This document shows, piece by piece, positions 45,462 to 54,675 of a stretch of DNA of 64,000 bases; position 1 is the stretch's first letter, and each line of letters begins with the position of its first letter. The notes under the pieces were generated by a model. It made no database searches. It had not been told where the DNA came from and saw only the letters and a list, made by a program, of their open reading frames with translations. Where the stretch lies: positions 372,001-436,000 of the forward strand of contig NZ_NSLI01000002.1 in assembly GCF_002288825.1 (NCBI RefSeq). Direction: 5' to 3'. Origin of the DNA: Sphingomonas lenta. GTDB taxonomy: Bacteria > Pseudomonadota > Alphaproteobacteria > Sphingomonadales > Sphingomonadaceae. A program made the position numbers and the translations under genes.

Positions 45462-46299
45462 TCAGAGCAGCTGCTCGCGAACCAGCTTAGCGCCCGCCCG
45501 GCTCGCCTGGACGACCCCGCCCGCCTCCATGTGCAGGAGCAGGCGTCCGCCGCCTGCAGGCTCGGCGCGAACGACACGATCCAGGTTGACGATCGCCGAA
45601 CGGTGCACGCAGGAAGCGCCCGGGATCGAGCATGTCCGTGAACTCCGCCAGCGTGGTCCGGACCAGATGCCGGCCCGTGCATGTGGTCAGCTCGGCATAA
45701 TCGTCGGCGCCCGTGATCGCGACGATCTCGCCCGGATCTACCGCCATCATCTCGTCGCCCGCTCGCACCAGCAACCTTGCCGGCTTGGCGGGCGCGAAAG
45801 GCTCGGCCTCCGCTGCCACCTGCCGCACGGGCCGCGCTTCCAATTCCGCCAGGGCGGCCAACGTCGCGTAGGCGAACACGCCTTGTAGCAATTGCCACGC
45901 GGCGGCCTCGCCGAACAGGAAGCGCTTAACCGTGAATTGCGTCGGCGACGTGCCGTTGAACAGGCCTCCGACGACGGTCAGCAGCCAGAATCAGCCGAGC
46001 GTGAAGCAACCGGCGAGCACCGCATGAAGGAGGATCTGACGCGGAACTGATCGACCTGCCGCAAACCGCAGCATCAGCGCCCGCGCCGCGCCGGCCAGCA
46101 ATAGCAGCGGCGCGACGTTGCGCAGCGTGTACACGACCCAGCGCTCCGGCCCGCCGGGCCGCGTGGTCGCGAAAACGATGAAGTATGCGAGCGTGACGCC
46201 CGAGCCCAATATGAGCCACCATCGCGTCGAACGCGACAGGGAAGGCCATCGCATGCTCGCCCCCGCCGACCCGATCACGCTCCGCGCCACGTCACTCAT
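45462..46299 (-). pseudogene. LytTR-family transcriptional regulator, broken
   Basis: The reading goes MSDVARSVIG... with about three hydrophobic segments, then a stop (TGA, 45991-45993) exactly where Trp (TGG) is expected, then continues in the same frame through FWLLTVVGGLFNG, LLQGVFAYATLAALAELE and into a LytTR domain (LLVRAGDEMMAVDPGEIVAI, YAELTTCTGRHLVRTTLAEF, DPGRFLR). At about 45603-45611 two bases are missing; the domain resumes in another frame as HRSAIVNLDRVVRAEP, GGRLLLHMEAGGVVQASRAG and a stop at 45462. Intact, it would be a membrane-linked DNA-binding regulator of about 280 residues. Two separate lesions support real decay, though sequencing error cannot be excluded from one read. 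Confidence 0.82.
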
Positions 46300-46331
46300 G
46301 CCCCGTTGTAACCGCGCCGCGCGGCCATCGG

Positions 46332-47714
46332 CTAGTCGCCCACGAAGGTCAGCGCGCTCGCCCGGCGCTCCCGCTCGTTGATCAGCAGCGCCCGCCCCGC
46401 GGGTGGCGCGGACCGCTGCGGGCAGTCGGGACGAAGGCAGGCGCGGCAGCCTAGACCGACCGGCGTCGCCTCTCCGGTCAGGTCCAGCCCTCGCGCGGCG
46501 GCGAGCACGCCCGCCAGGCTCGCCTCGACGCCCAGGCCGACTACGAACTCGGCCGGGACGCCGCCGTAGCGGCGGCTCTGCGGCGTCACGGTCCGTGCGA
46601 TCGTGAACCAGCGTGACCCATTCTCCAGTTCCATCAGATGCGTCACCAAGGCTCCCGGCCTGTCGAAGGCCGCATGCAGCCGCCAAAGGGGGCAGCGCCC
46701 GTCCGCCTCGACCAACGCCGCGCCGCTCGCGCCCGCGTAACGCTTGGACGCCTGCCCGGCGCGATCGATGCGGATCATGAAGAAGGGCAAGCCCCGCGCG
46801 CCGACGCGTTGCAGCGTCGTCAGCCGGTGCGCAACCTGCTCGAACCCCGCGCCGAAACGTCGCTGCAGCAGCTCGACATCATAGCCCGTCGCCTCGCACG
46901 CGCGCAGGAAGCGGGCGTAAGGCATCATCAGCGCCGCCGCCCAGTAGCTTATGAGGTGTCGGCGATAGAGCCGCTCGGCGGTGCGGTCCGCGAACGCCGC
47001 GCCGCGGACCAGCGCGTCGATCTCGCCCCGCGCCTCCAGCGCCGCGAGCTGGAAGGCGACCGCGAAGCTGCGCGACGCCGGGTCGAGCAATTCGCTCAGC
47101 TGAAGCTGCCGCGCGTGGTAATCCACGCGGCGGAGCACGTCGGGCATGACGTCGACCGGCAGCACACGGATGGAGAGCCCGTGCTTAACGCGCAGCCGCT
47201 CGCCCGCCGCGCCGTACAGGTCGGGCGACCGCGTCCGGAGCTCGTCCGCCAGGGCCTCGGCATGCGCGTCTAGGTCGGCGAAGTGGTTGCGCCAGCGCTC
47301 CACCTCCTTGCGGACGAGGACGAGCGGGTCGTCCGATGCCGCTGCGCCCTGCCCGCCGCCGAGCCGGTCGTAGACGCGCGCGAACGCCTCCGCCCCGCCC
47401 GGTGCGGCCGCCAGCCACTCGACCAGCTCCGCGCGGTCGATCTCCAGGTCCGCGAACATCGGATCCGCGAGCCGCTTGCGCATCGCTTCCGCGCCACCGC
47501 CCGGCTCCGCCCCCGACAGCGCGCGTGGATCGAACCCGAACCGTTCGACGAGCCGGACGATCAGCGCGGCCGACACGGGCCGCTGGTTGCGCTCGATCAG
47601 GTTCTGGTAGCTGGCGCTGATCCCGAGCGCCTCCGCAAAGGCCCCCTGCCCCAGCCCGAGCTGCAACCTGAGCTTCCGCACCGCGTGCCCGGCGAAGACC
47701 TTGCGTTCGGCCAT
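46332..47714 (-). CDS. XRE regulator of the RamB/ScfR type (short-chain acyl sensing)
   Basis: 460 residues. N-terminal helix-turn-helix (about 8-62; [20 protein letters not shown] and [18 protein letters not shown]), a central ImmA/IrrE-like region (about 160-330, with [14 protein letters not shown]), and a C-terminal domain with the Cys cluster [17 protein letters not shown]. This layout is that of regulators of propionate and acetate genes such as RamB and related short-chain acyl-CoA regulators. It is divergent from aceA, its likely target. ATG 47714; no strong ribosome binding site. The zinc-protease His motif of IrrE is not obvious. Confidence 0.88.
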   Translation of the reverse strand: MAERKVFAGHAVRKLRLQLGLGQGAFAEALGISASYQNLIERNQRPVSAALIVRLVERFGFDPRALSGAEPGGGAEAMRKRLADPMFADLEIDRAELVEWLAAAPGGAEAFARVYDRLGGGQGAAASDDPLVLVRKEVERWRNHFADLDAHAEALADELRTRSPDLYGAAGERLRVKHGLSIRVLPVDVMPDVLRRVDYHARQLQLSELLDPASRSFAVAFQLAALEARGEIDALVRGAAFADRTAERLYRRHLISYWAAALMMPYARFLRACEATGYDVELLQRRFGAGFEQVAHRLTTLQRVGARGLPFFMIRIDRAGQASKRYAGASGAALVEADGRCPLWRLHAAFDRPGALVTHLMELENGSRWFTIARTVTPQSRRYGGVPAEFVVGLGVEASLAGVLAAARGLDLTGEATPVGLGCRACLRPDCPQRSAPPAGRALLINERERRASALTFVGD

Positions 47715-47987
47715 GTCCTACAAGCTCCGTTTCGTGTCACGCTCCAAGTCGTGACCGTCACCCTGGCCCCATTCTCCGCCGCATCGTTATCGACTTGGGG
47801 CGACGAGGAGTCCGCGACCAAGCTGCCCCGCCTTATCCGAGCTGTAAAGACTTCACATCAATACACGCGTTCAGCCGTAAGTACCCGTACAACGGTCCCG
47901 TCTGAACTCGAAACAACCACGTGTTCCGTATTAAACTCGTCAAAGTCACACGTACAACCGGCCCGAACGGTAAAGGGGAGATCACGA
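47715..47987. promoter_or_regulatory. Divergent promoter region between the RamB-like gene and aceA
   Basis: 273 bases, clearly less GC-rich than the flanking genes. It holds an imperfect 15-base direct repeat (CGTACAACGGTCCCG at 47886-47900 and CGTACAACCGGCCCG at 47951-47965, 65 bases apart), a CACGTG palindrome near 47919, and the aceA ribosome binding site GGGGAG (47975-47980). Operator candidates only. Confidence 0.55.
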
Positions 47988-49268
<1,281 letters not shown>

Positions 49269-49281
49269 AAGGAGAGAGAGG

Positions 49282-49434
49282 ATGCAGACCCAACCCCAAC
49301 GCAGCCGCGCCGTCTTCTCGACGGAAGACTTCCAGCTCTTGAAAGAAGCGGTGGGCGACTACGTCCGTAAGATCGCCGACGAACCGCGCTCCGCCAAATT
49401 CTCGAACCTCTACCATCGCTTGGGCCGCCTCTAG
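49282..49434 (+). CDS. Small protein of 50 residues behind aceA
   Basis: ATG 49282, stop TAG 49432-49434. An excellent ribosome binding site (AAGGAGAGAGAGG) starts 5 bases after the aceA stop and ends right before the ATG, which is the main support. Sequence is amphipathic and basic (AVFSTEDFQLLKEAVGDYVR, KIADEPRSAKFSNLYHRLGR). A hairpin follows 27 bases later, so it closes the aceA transcript. Not recognised; a regulator or partner of isocitrate lyase is possible by position only. Confidence 0.72.
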   Translation: MQTQPQRSRAVFSTEDFQLLKEAVGDYVRKIADEPRSAKFSNLYHRLGRL

Positions 49435-49460
49435 ACCCGCCGCCTTCCTGGGGAGGAAGG

Positions 49461-49492
49461 ATGCCCGCCGCCGGTGCGCCGACGGCGGGCAT
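49461..49492 (+). terminator. Hairpin after the aceA unit
   Basis: ATGCCCGCCG (49461-49470) with CGGCGGGCAT (49483-49492) around a 12-base loop, followed by TCCCGTCC rather than a T run. Position suggests the transcript end; the missing T tract makes intrinsic termination uncertain. Confidence 0.55.
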
Positions 49493-49565
49493 TCCCGTCC
49501 ATTTTGGGGCTGTCCCGCACGTCCGGTTTGAGCCAAAGCGGCCTCGCTAATCGGACGAGAGGCCC

Positions 49566-50228
49566 ATGCGTTTCCTCCTCAAGCCCCTAGCCGCGCTGCT
49601 GTTCTGGCTCGGCTCCGCGCTTCCCGCCCATGCGGCGGTCACCATCATCTTCTGGAGCCACGAGTTCGGCAACGACTTCCCGCACGCCTTTATCCAGCTG
49701 CGGGGCGTGCCGGACGCGGGCGGGCCGCCGGTCGACATCAACTACGGCTACACCGCCAAGACGATCACGCCCGCGATCCTGTTCGGCGCGGTGCCGGCGC
49801 GGATCGACATCGCCAAGCCCGGTTACCTGCGCGGCAGCGACGCGCAGTTCTCGATGGTGCTGACCGACGCGCAATATCGCGAGATGCTGTCGCTGGTGGC
49901 GGAATGGGCGCACCCCGACGTCGACTACAAGCTGAACAGCCGCAATTGCGTCCACTTCGTCAAGGAGGCGGCGCGGCGCCTGGGCCTGACCGGGATCGAC
50001 CATCCCGAGCTGATGAAGAAGCCGCGCAGCTATGTAAAAGCAGTCGCCGATGCTAACCGCGGCCGCGTCACGGTGATCGGCATGGACGGTGAGGACTATC
50101 TCGTCTCGCTGCCGCCGCTGCCAGCACCAGCCGTGGCTCCGGCGCCCGCCGTCGTGCCCCCGCCCGTGGTGCCGACGCTGACAGGCACGAGCTCAATCAC
50201 GTCGAGCAGCGACTCGAACCGGGGGTAA
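49566..50228 (+). CDS. Exported hypothetical protein with an NC/H papain-like pattern
   Basis: 220 residues with signal peptide ending AHA. A histidine in FGNDFPHAFIQLRG and the later LNSRNCVHFVKEAARRLG look like a reversed His...Asn-Cys arrangement of small papain-like (NlpC/P60 or LRAT-related) hydrolases; this is a pattern reading, not a family match. The C-terminus from about residue 178 is Pro/Ala-rich then Ser-rich and overlaps the antisense end of the DUF4893 gene by 133 bases. GAGAGG before the ATG. Confidence 0.7.
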   Translation: MRFLLKPLAALLFWLGSALPAHAAVTIIFWSHEFGNDFPHAFIQLRGVPDAGGPPVDINYGYTAKTITPAILFGAVPARIDIAKPGYLRGSDAQFSMVLTDAQYREMLSLVAEWAHPDVDYKLNSRNCVHFVKEAARRLGLTGIDHPELMKKPRSYVKAVADANRGRVTVIGMDGEDYLVSLPPLPAPAVAPAPAVVPPPVVPTLTGTSSITSSSDSNRG

Positions 50229-50740
50229 GGAAAGACCATTCGCCAGCGCCGATCGCCGACGCGCTCGACGAACGCCGCCATGTCGCGGTTGCGGTCGCGG
50301 CCGTAGCGAATCACGCGGCGCTCGTCGCCCAGGCTCAGCGTGCCCAGGAACACCGCGCGGCCCGACGTGTGCGCGTGGATCGCGCCGACCGGCCGCTGCG
50401 AGCCGTCGACCTTGGCGAAGGCACCATCCGCGCCGACGCGGCAGCGGAACCAGGAGTAGGCGATGAAGTCCAGCCCCGCCGGGCCCTGCGAGCCGAGTTT
50501 GAAGGTGCGGCACCGATAATCGCCGGCGGGCGGCGTCGGGCCGCGGAGGTTGCGGTCGGGATTGAACAGCGGGCCCTCGGCTGCGATCACGGCCGCGCCT
50601 CCGCCCCGCCGCGCTCGGGGCAGCGCCGCCATCCAGGCGTCGCGCCAGCTGCGCAGGCGACGGCGGTCGTCCTCGGTGGCGAGGTCCCGCCAATCCGCCG
50701 CCGGTGCGACGAGTGCGATGATGCCGAAGAGTAGCGACAT
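50096..50740 (-). CDS. DUF4893-like exported protein
   Basis: 214 residues, with a hydrophobic start MSLLFGIIALVAPAADW that may be a signal peptide. Family-like segments: ATEDDRRRLRSWRDAWMAAL, ADYRCRTFKLGSQ and RMVFPYPRFESLLDVIELVP, which matches the usual end of DUF4893 proteins. Here about 30 extra Gly/Thr/Ala-rich residues follow ELVP, and they are exactly the part lying over the 3' end of the opposite gene. Function unknown. Start at 50740, three bases after the stop of the SDR gene in the same direction (stop 50743), so likely cotranscribed. Confidence 0.7.
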   Translation of the reverse strand: MSLLFGIIALVAPAADWRDLATEDDRRRLRSWRDAWMAALPRARRGGGAAVIAAEGPLFNPDRNLRGPTPPAGDYRCRTFKLGSQGPAGLDFIAYSWFRCRVGADGAFAKVDGSQRPVGAIHAHTSGRAVFLGTLSLGDERRVIRYGRDRNRDMAAFVERVGDRRWRMVFPYPRFESLLDVIELVPVSVGTTGGGTTAGAGATAGAGSGGSETR

Positions 50741-50742
50741 TG

Positions 50743-51528
50743 TCAGGTTGCCGTCCAGCCGCCGTCGACAGACAGGTTCGCGCCGGTGATCGACTTGGCC
50801 TCGTCGCGGCACAGGAATAGCGCGAGTTCGGCGACCTCCTCCGGCGTGACGAACTGCTTGGTCGGCTGGGCGGCGAGCAGCACGTCGTCGATCACCTGCT
50901 CCCGCGTCAGGCCGCGGGTGCGCATGGTGTCGGGGATCTGGTTTTCGACCAGCGGAGTCCAGACATAGCCCGGCGAGATGCAGTTGACGGTAATGCCTTC
51001 CTTGGCCGTCTCCAGCGCCACCGTCTTGGTCAGGCCGATCAGCCCGTGCTTGGCGGCGACGTAGGCGGACTTGTTCGGGCTGGCGACGAGTGAATGGGCG
51101 GAGGCGGTGGAGATGATCCGGCCCCAGCCTTGAATGCGCATGTGCGGCACCGCCGCACGGGTCGTGTGGAAGCAGGAGGTGAGATTGATCGCGATGATCG
51201 CGTCCCACTTTTCCGACGGGAAGTCGGCGATAGGCGAGACGTGCTGGACGCCGGCGTTGTTGACCAGCACGTCGATGCGGCCCGTCCGCTCGACCGCGCG
51301 TTCGACTAAGCCGACCACCTCGTCGCCCTTCGCCATGTCGGCGGGGTCGTAGAAGGCGTCGGCACCGCTGGCCCCGGCGAGCTCAGCGCGGGCAGCCTCG
51401 ATCGCGGCCTCGTCGCCGAAGCCGTTAATCACTACCGTCGCGCCCTCGCGGGCGAAAGCGCGGGCGTAGGCCAGCCCGATGCCCGAGGTGGAGCCGGTGA
51501 CGACCGCGGTCTTGCCCTTCAGGAACAT
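50743..51528 (-). CDS. 3-hydroxybutyrate dehydrogenase (SDR)
   Basis: 261 residues. NAD-dependent short-chain dehydrogenase of ketone-body or poly-hydroxybutyrate breakdown. Cofactor loop TGSTSGIG, NNAGVQHVSPI, catalytic Ser in STASAHSLVAS, YxxxK in SAYVAAKHGLIGLTK, and CISPGYVWTPLVENQI, the segment typical of D-3-hydroxybutyrate dehydrogenases (BdhA). I chose ATG 51528 (MFLKGKTAVVTG); an ATG at 51540 and an upstream extension are possible. The divergent YpfJ-type gene begins 75 bases away. Confidence 0.9.
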   Translation of the reverse strand: MFLKGKTAVVTGSTSGIGLAYARAFAREGATVVINGFGDEAAIEAARAELAGASGADAFYDPADMAKGDEVVGLVERAVERTGRIDVLVNNAGVQHVSPIADFPSEKWDAIIAINLTSCFHTTRAAVPHMRIQGWGRIISTASAHSLVASPNKSAYVAAKHGLIGLTKTVALETAKEGITVNCISPGYVWTPLVENQIPDTMRTRGLTREQVIDDVLLAAQPTKQFVTPEEVAELALFLCRDEAKSITGANLSVDGGWTAT

Positions 51529-51602
51529 GCCCAATCCCATGCCGATGCAACTTGGAGCAACCCCTACGCATTCCTGCCGGCACGGCAACGAGGGAAAGCG
51601 CG

Positions 51603-52526
51603 ATGCGGCTCGACGACTTCGATCCCAACATCAACGTCGAGGACCAGCGCGGATCGGGCGGCGGGTTCGGCGGGTTCGGCGGCGGGGGCGGCGTCGGCGG
51701 GTTCCTGCCGCTGATCCTGGGCATGGTCGGGAGCCGCTTCGGCTGCGGCGGGATCGTGGTCGTGCTGCTCCTGTTCGCGGTGTTCGGCGGGCTGGGCAAT
51801 CTCGGCGGATTGGTGGGCGGCGGCGGGCAGGTCGCGGGACCGTCGGGCCAGAGCGTACAGCGGAGCGACGGCAGCGTGCAGGGCGCGTGCACGCTCAACA
51901 CGATCAGCCGCGCGACCTGCGCCGCGTACAGCTCGACGGAGAACACCTGGGAGGCGCTGTTCCGCGCGCAGGGCCAGACGTTCGACCCGCCCAAACTCGT
52001 CTTCTTCTCCGGTACCGGCCAGTCGGGATGCGGCGTGGCGCAGTCGGCGATGGGGCCGTTCTACTGCCCGCCCGACCAGGGCATCTACATCGACACGAGC
52101 TTCTTCGACGAGCTCGCCAACCGGTTCGGCGCGAGCGGCGACTTCGCGCAATATTACGTCGTGGCGCACGAGATGGGGCACCACATCCAGAACATCACCG
52201 GCACGTCCGACCAGGTGCGGCGCGCCCAGGCGCGGGCGTCGGAGACGGAGGGCAACCAGCTGTCAGTCCGGCTCGAGCTGCAAGCGGACTGCTATGCGGG
52301 CGTCTGGGCGGCGCAAAACCGCGAGCGGCTGGAGCCCGGCGACGTGGAGGAGGGCCTACGCGCGGCGCAGGCCATCGGCGACGACGCGCTGCAGCGCCAG
52401 GCGCAGGGCCGCGTCGTGCCCGACAGCTTCACGCACGGCAGCTCCGAACAGCGCATGCGCTGGCTGCGCGTCGGGCTGGAGACGGGCGATCCGGCGCGGT
52501 GCGACACCTTCTCCGGAGCGGTATGA
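51603..52526 (+). CDS. Neutral zinc metallopeptidase, YpfJ family
   Basis: 307 residues. N-terminal cytoplasmic Gly-rich segment, a single membrane anchor (about 45-70, GIVVVLLLFAVFGGLGNLGG), and a peptidase domain with the zinc motif HEMGHH in QYYVVAHEMGHHIQ, plus LELQADCYAGVWA downstream with the third ligand region, and QRMRWLRVGLE near the end. Matches the neutral zinc metallopeptidase (YpfJ) family; physiological substrate unknown. ATG 51603 follows GAGGGAAAG. The cysteines around GACTLNTISRATC suggest an outside location. Confidence 0.92.
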   Translation: MRLDDFDPNINVEDQRGSGGGFGGFGGGGGVGGFLPLILGMVGSRFGCGGIVVVLLLFAVFGGLGNLGGLVGGGGQVAGPSGQSVQRSDGSVQGACTLNTISRATCAAYSSTENTWEALFRAQGQTFDPPKLVFFSGTGQSGCGVAQSAMGPFYCPPDQGIYIDTSFFDELANRFGASGDFAQYYVVAHEMGHHIQNITGTSDQVRRAQARASETEGNQLSVRLELQADCYAGVWAAQNRERLEPGDVEEGLRAAQAIGDDALQRQAQGRVVPDSFTHGSSEQRMRWLRVGLETGDPARCDTFSGAV

Positions 52527-52779
52527 GGCGCGGAAGTTTACGAAGGTGCCGCGCTTTCGTACCTTTTTCGGGTGACTAATCGGGTATTCGCAATTTTGGT
52601 TCAGTGACTTAGCTCGCTTTTCACCCGATTCGAACGTGCGGCGAATCGGAGAAAACGGCACCTTTACGCAGCTTTTCGCAACACTTCGCGGTGTCTCGCG
52701 GGCGTCAGAGCGGCACCTGCCGCCTTTTCAGGTCGCAAGCGGGGCGTGATCGACGATGAGAAAGAGCGAGCGTCAAGCC
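52527..52779. other. Spacer of 253 bases with low G+C
   Basis: Between the YpfJ-type gene and a convergent methyltransferase gene. No gene or transfer RNA seen. It holds an inverted pair AAGGTGCCG (52543-52551) and CGGCACCTT (52656-52664), a terminal GGCACCTGCCGCC fragment, and T-rich runs, clearly unlike the neighbouring coding sequence. Confidence 0.55.
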
Positions 52780-53622
52780 TTAGCGCGTCGCTATTTTGTA
52801 GGACAGGTCTGCGCGCTCGGCGCGCCAGCCGGGGCCGGTGATCGCGTCGCCCGCCACCTTACCTTCCCAGCTGCGCCCGCCGGCGGTAAGGCGGATGCGC
52901 GGGCCGTCCACCCTGCCTTCCAGCCGCTCGGTCCCGAGCGCGCCGCCGACGAGCTGGTAGCGTTGAGTGAGCACGAGGTCGGCGGGCGGACGGCCCGGCT
53001 CGATCAGCCGCCAGCAGCCGGCGACGGAGGCCGGGACGCGCCATAGGTAGACGCGCGCGCCGCCGGCGCGGCCGCGGGCGTCGGGCGGCCAGTCGCCCAT
53101 GTCGAAGGCGTGGCTGACGACGCGCGCGCCGGGCCGCATGTCGGACAGGATGCGCGGGCGGAGCTTTAGGTTGACCTCGGGCAGCAGGAACATGGCGAGC
53201 ACATCGGCGTTGCCCAGCGGCGTGCGGAACAGGTCCTCGACGCGAAACCGGGCGCGGTCGGCGAGCCCGCGGCGTTCAGCCTCGCCGCGCGCCTCCTCGA
53301 CCAGCACGGGATCGATGTCGACGCCCAACCCCGTCGCGCCCCGCTCGGCCGCGGCGAGCAGCACGCGGCCGTCGCCCGTGCCGAGGTCGACGACGCGGTC
53401 GCCTGGCCGGACGGCGGCCATGTCCATCATGAGCTTCACCACTTCCAGCCGCGTCCGGGCATAAGGCACGTCGAGCGCGGGCGCGTCGCCCGTGAGCGAG
53501 GCGATCGAGCACTGCGCCTCCGTCGCGGAGGCGCAACGCGCGCCGAGCGCGACGCCGCCGGTCAGCAGCAGCGCCAGCGCCACGGCCGCGATCCGGTGCG
53601 CGCCGCTCACCGCGGCACCCAC
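52780..53622 (-). CDS. Exported class I SAM-dependent methyltransferase
   Basis: 280 residues. A hydrophobic N-terminus (IAAVALALLLTGGVALGARC) looks like a signal peptide or anchor, followed after about 60 residues by a methyltransferase core: VVDLGTGDGRVLLAAAERG (SAM loop), GVDIDPVLVEEARGEAERRG, RFRVEDLFRTPLGNADVLA, and a C-terminal beta-rich part. A methyltransferase after an export signal is unusual because SAM is cytoplasmic; it may be anchored facing inward, or the start may be wrong. GTG at 53622 or GTG at 53610 are both possible. The context offers no substrate. Confidence 0.75.
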   Translation of the reverse strand: MGAAVSGAHRIAAVALALLLTGGVALGARCASATEAQCSIASLTGDAPALDVPYARTRLEVVKLMMDMAAVRPGDRVVDLGTGDGRVLLAAAERGATGLGVDIDPVLVEEARGEAERRGLADRARFRVEDLFRTPLGNADVLAMFLLPEVNLKLRPRILSDMRPGARVVSHAFDMGDWPPDARGRAGGARVYLWRVPASVAGCWRLIEPGRPPADLVLTQRYQLVGGALGTERLEGRVDGPRIRLTAGGRSWEGKVAGDAITGPGWRAERADLSYKIATR

Positions 53623-53771
53623 CCGTGTCCAACCCGCAACTTGATTTCAAGCGTTACGCTCGCGTAAGCAATATTCATTTCGTCGCGTTCGAATAACCGG
53701 CCCTAAAATGTCAGATTGACAGCCGCCCGGCTTCGCGCAAGCTTTGTTGCCGGGCGGATCGTGGGGGTTCG

Positions 53772-54560
53772 TTGGGACCGGGGGGTCCGGAGTTGAAACG
53801 ACTGAAATGGGCCGCGGCAGTGGCGGCCATGTTCTCGTTCGCGAGCGTCGCGGAGGCCCGCCCAGTAGTGGCGGTGATCGACAGCGGCGTCGCCATGACC
53901 GACGAGCTGAAACCCTATTTGCGTGGCGAATTCGACATGGCGGCCGACCGCGCGCGCGCCGCGTTCCGGCCCCGCTACGACCATGGCACGATGGTCGCGA
54001 CCATCCTGACGCGCGCGGCGCACGGCCAGGTGGACATCGTCTCGTTCCGCATCGACGACCCGGCGGGCTGCCCGGAGGCGCTGAACCCGCCCTGCCAGCC
54101 GTCCGCCGCGCCGATCGCGCGGGCGATCCGCAAGGCGATCGAGCTGCGCGTCGACGGCATCAACATCTCGTTGGCGCTGAAGCACGATCCCGAGATCACC
54201 GCCGCCGTGCGCGAGGCGACGCGCCGCGGCATCTTGGTCGTCATGGCCGCGGGCAACGCCGGCCGCGACGCGCCCGACAATCTCGACATGGCGATCGCCG
54301 GATTCCCCTTCGCGACGCTGGTCGGCGCGCTGGACCCGTCCGGCCAGCCCTGGACGGGCACGAACCGGCCGGAGGAGAAACCATCAGGTCGGTACAACTA
54401 TGTCTGGCGACCGGGCGTAGACGTTCCCTCCTCCATTGCGGACGGCCACGCAGCGCACGGCACGGGCACGTCATTCGCCGCGCCGATCGAGGCGGGGTTG
54501 TTGTTCTATCGTGCGGTGGTGCCTGTGGAGACGGCGGGGCCGGTGACCGGGGCGCGGTGA
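53772..54560 (+). CDS. Exported subtilisin-like serine peptidase (S8)
   Basis: 262 residues, TTG start at 53772 with GGGGG upstream; another TTG at 53793 is possible. Signal peptide ends EARP region (VAEA). The catalytic triad is visible: D37 in VAVIDSGV, H71 in YDHGTMVATIL, and S234 in GTGTSFAAP; VMAAGNAGRDAP holds the oxyanion Asn. It is short for a subtilase, with no propeptide or C-terminal domain, so it may need no maturation. A long region separates it from the radical SAM gene (115 bases) with no visible terminator. Confidence 0.85.
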   Translation: MGPGGPELKRLKWAAAVAAMFSFASVAEARPVVAVIDSGVAMTDELKPYLRGEFDMAADRARAAFRPRYDHGTMVATILTRAAHGQVDIVSFRIDDPAGCPEALNPPCQPSAAPIARAIRKAIELRVDGINISLALKHDPEITAAVREATRRGILVVMAAGNAGRDAPDNLDMAIAGFPFATLVGALDPSGQPWTGTNRPEEKPSGRYNYVWRPGVDVPSSIADGHAAHGTGTSFAAPIEAGLLFYRAVVPVETAGPVTGAR

Positions 54561-54675
54561 TCGGGCGCGACCGAGCCTGACTTCGCGCGCGAACTGCATC
54601 GTTTCTCCTCGCTTCCTTCATCCCGTCTCCAAACCGGTCTGCGAAGCGTCAGCCAGCTGATCGAGGGCCGGACCA

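Noticed and set aside
47283..47987. N-terminal extension of aceA by 235 codons
   Set aside because: Runs over the regulator gene and the AT-rich promoter; the isocitrate lyase fold starts at the GTG at 47988, which has a ribosome binding site.
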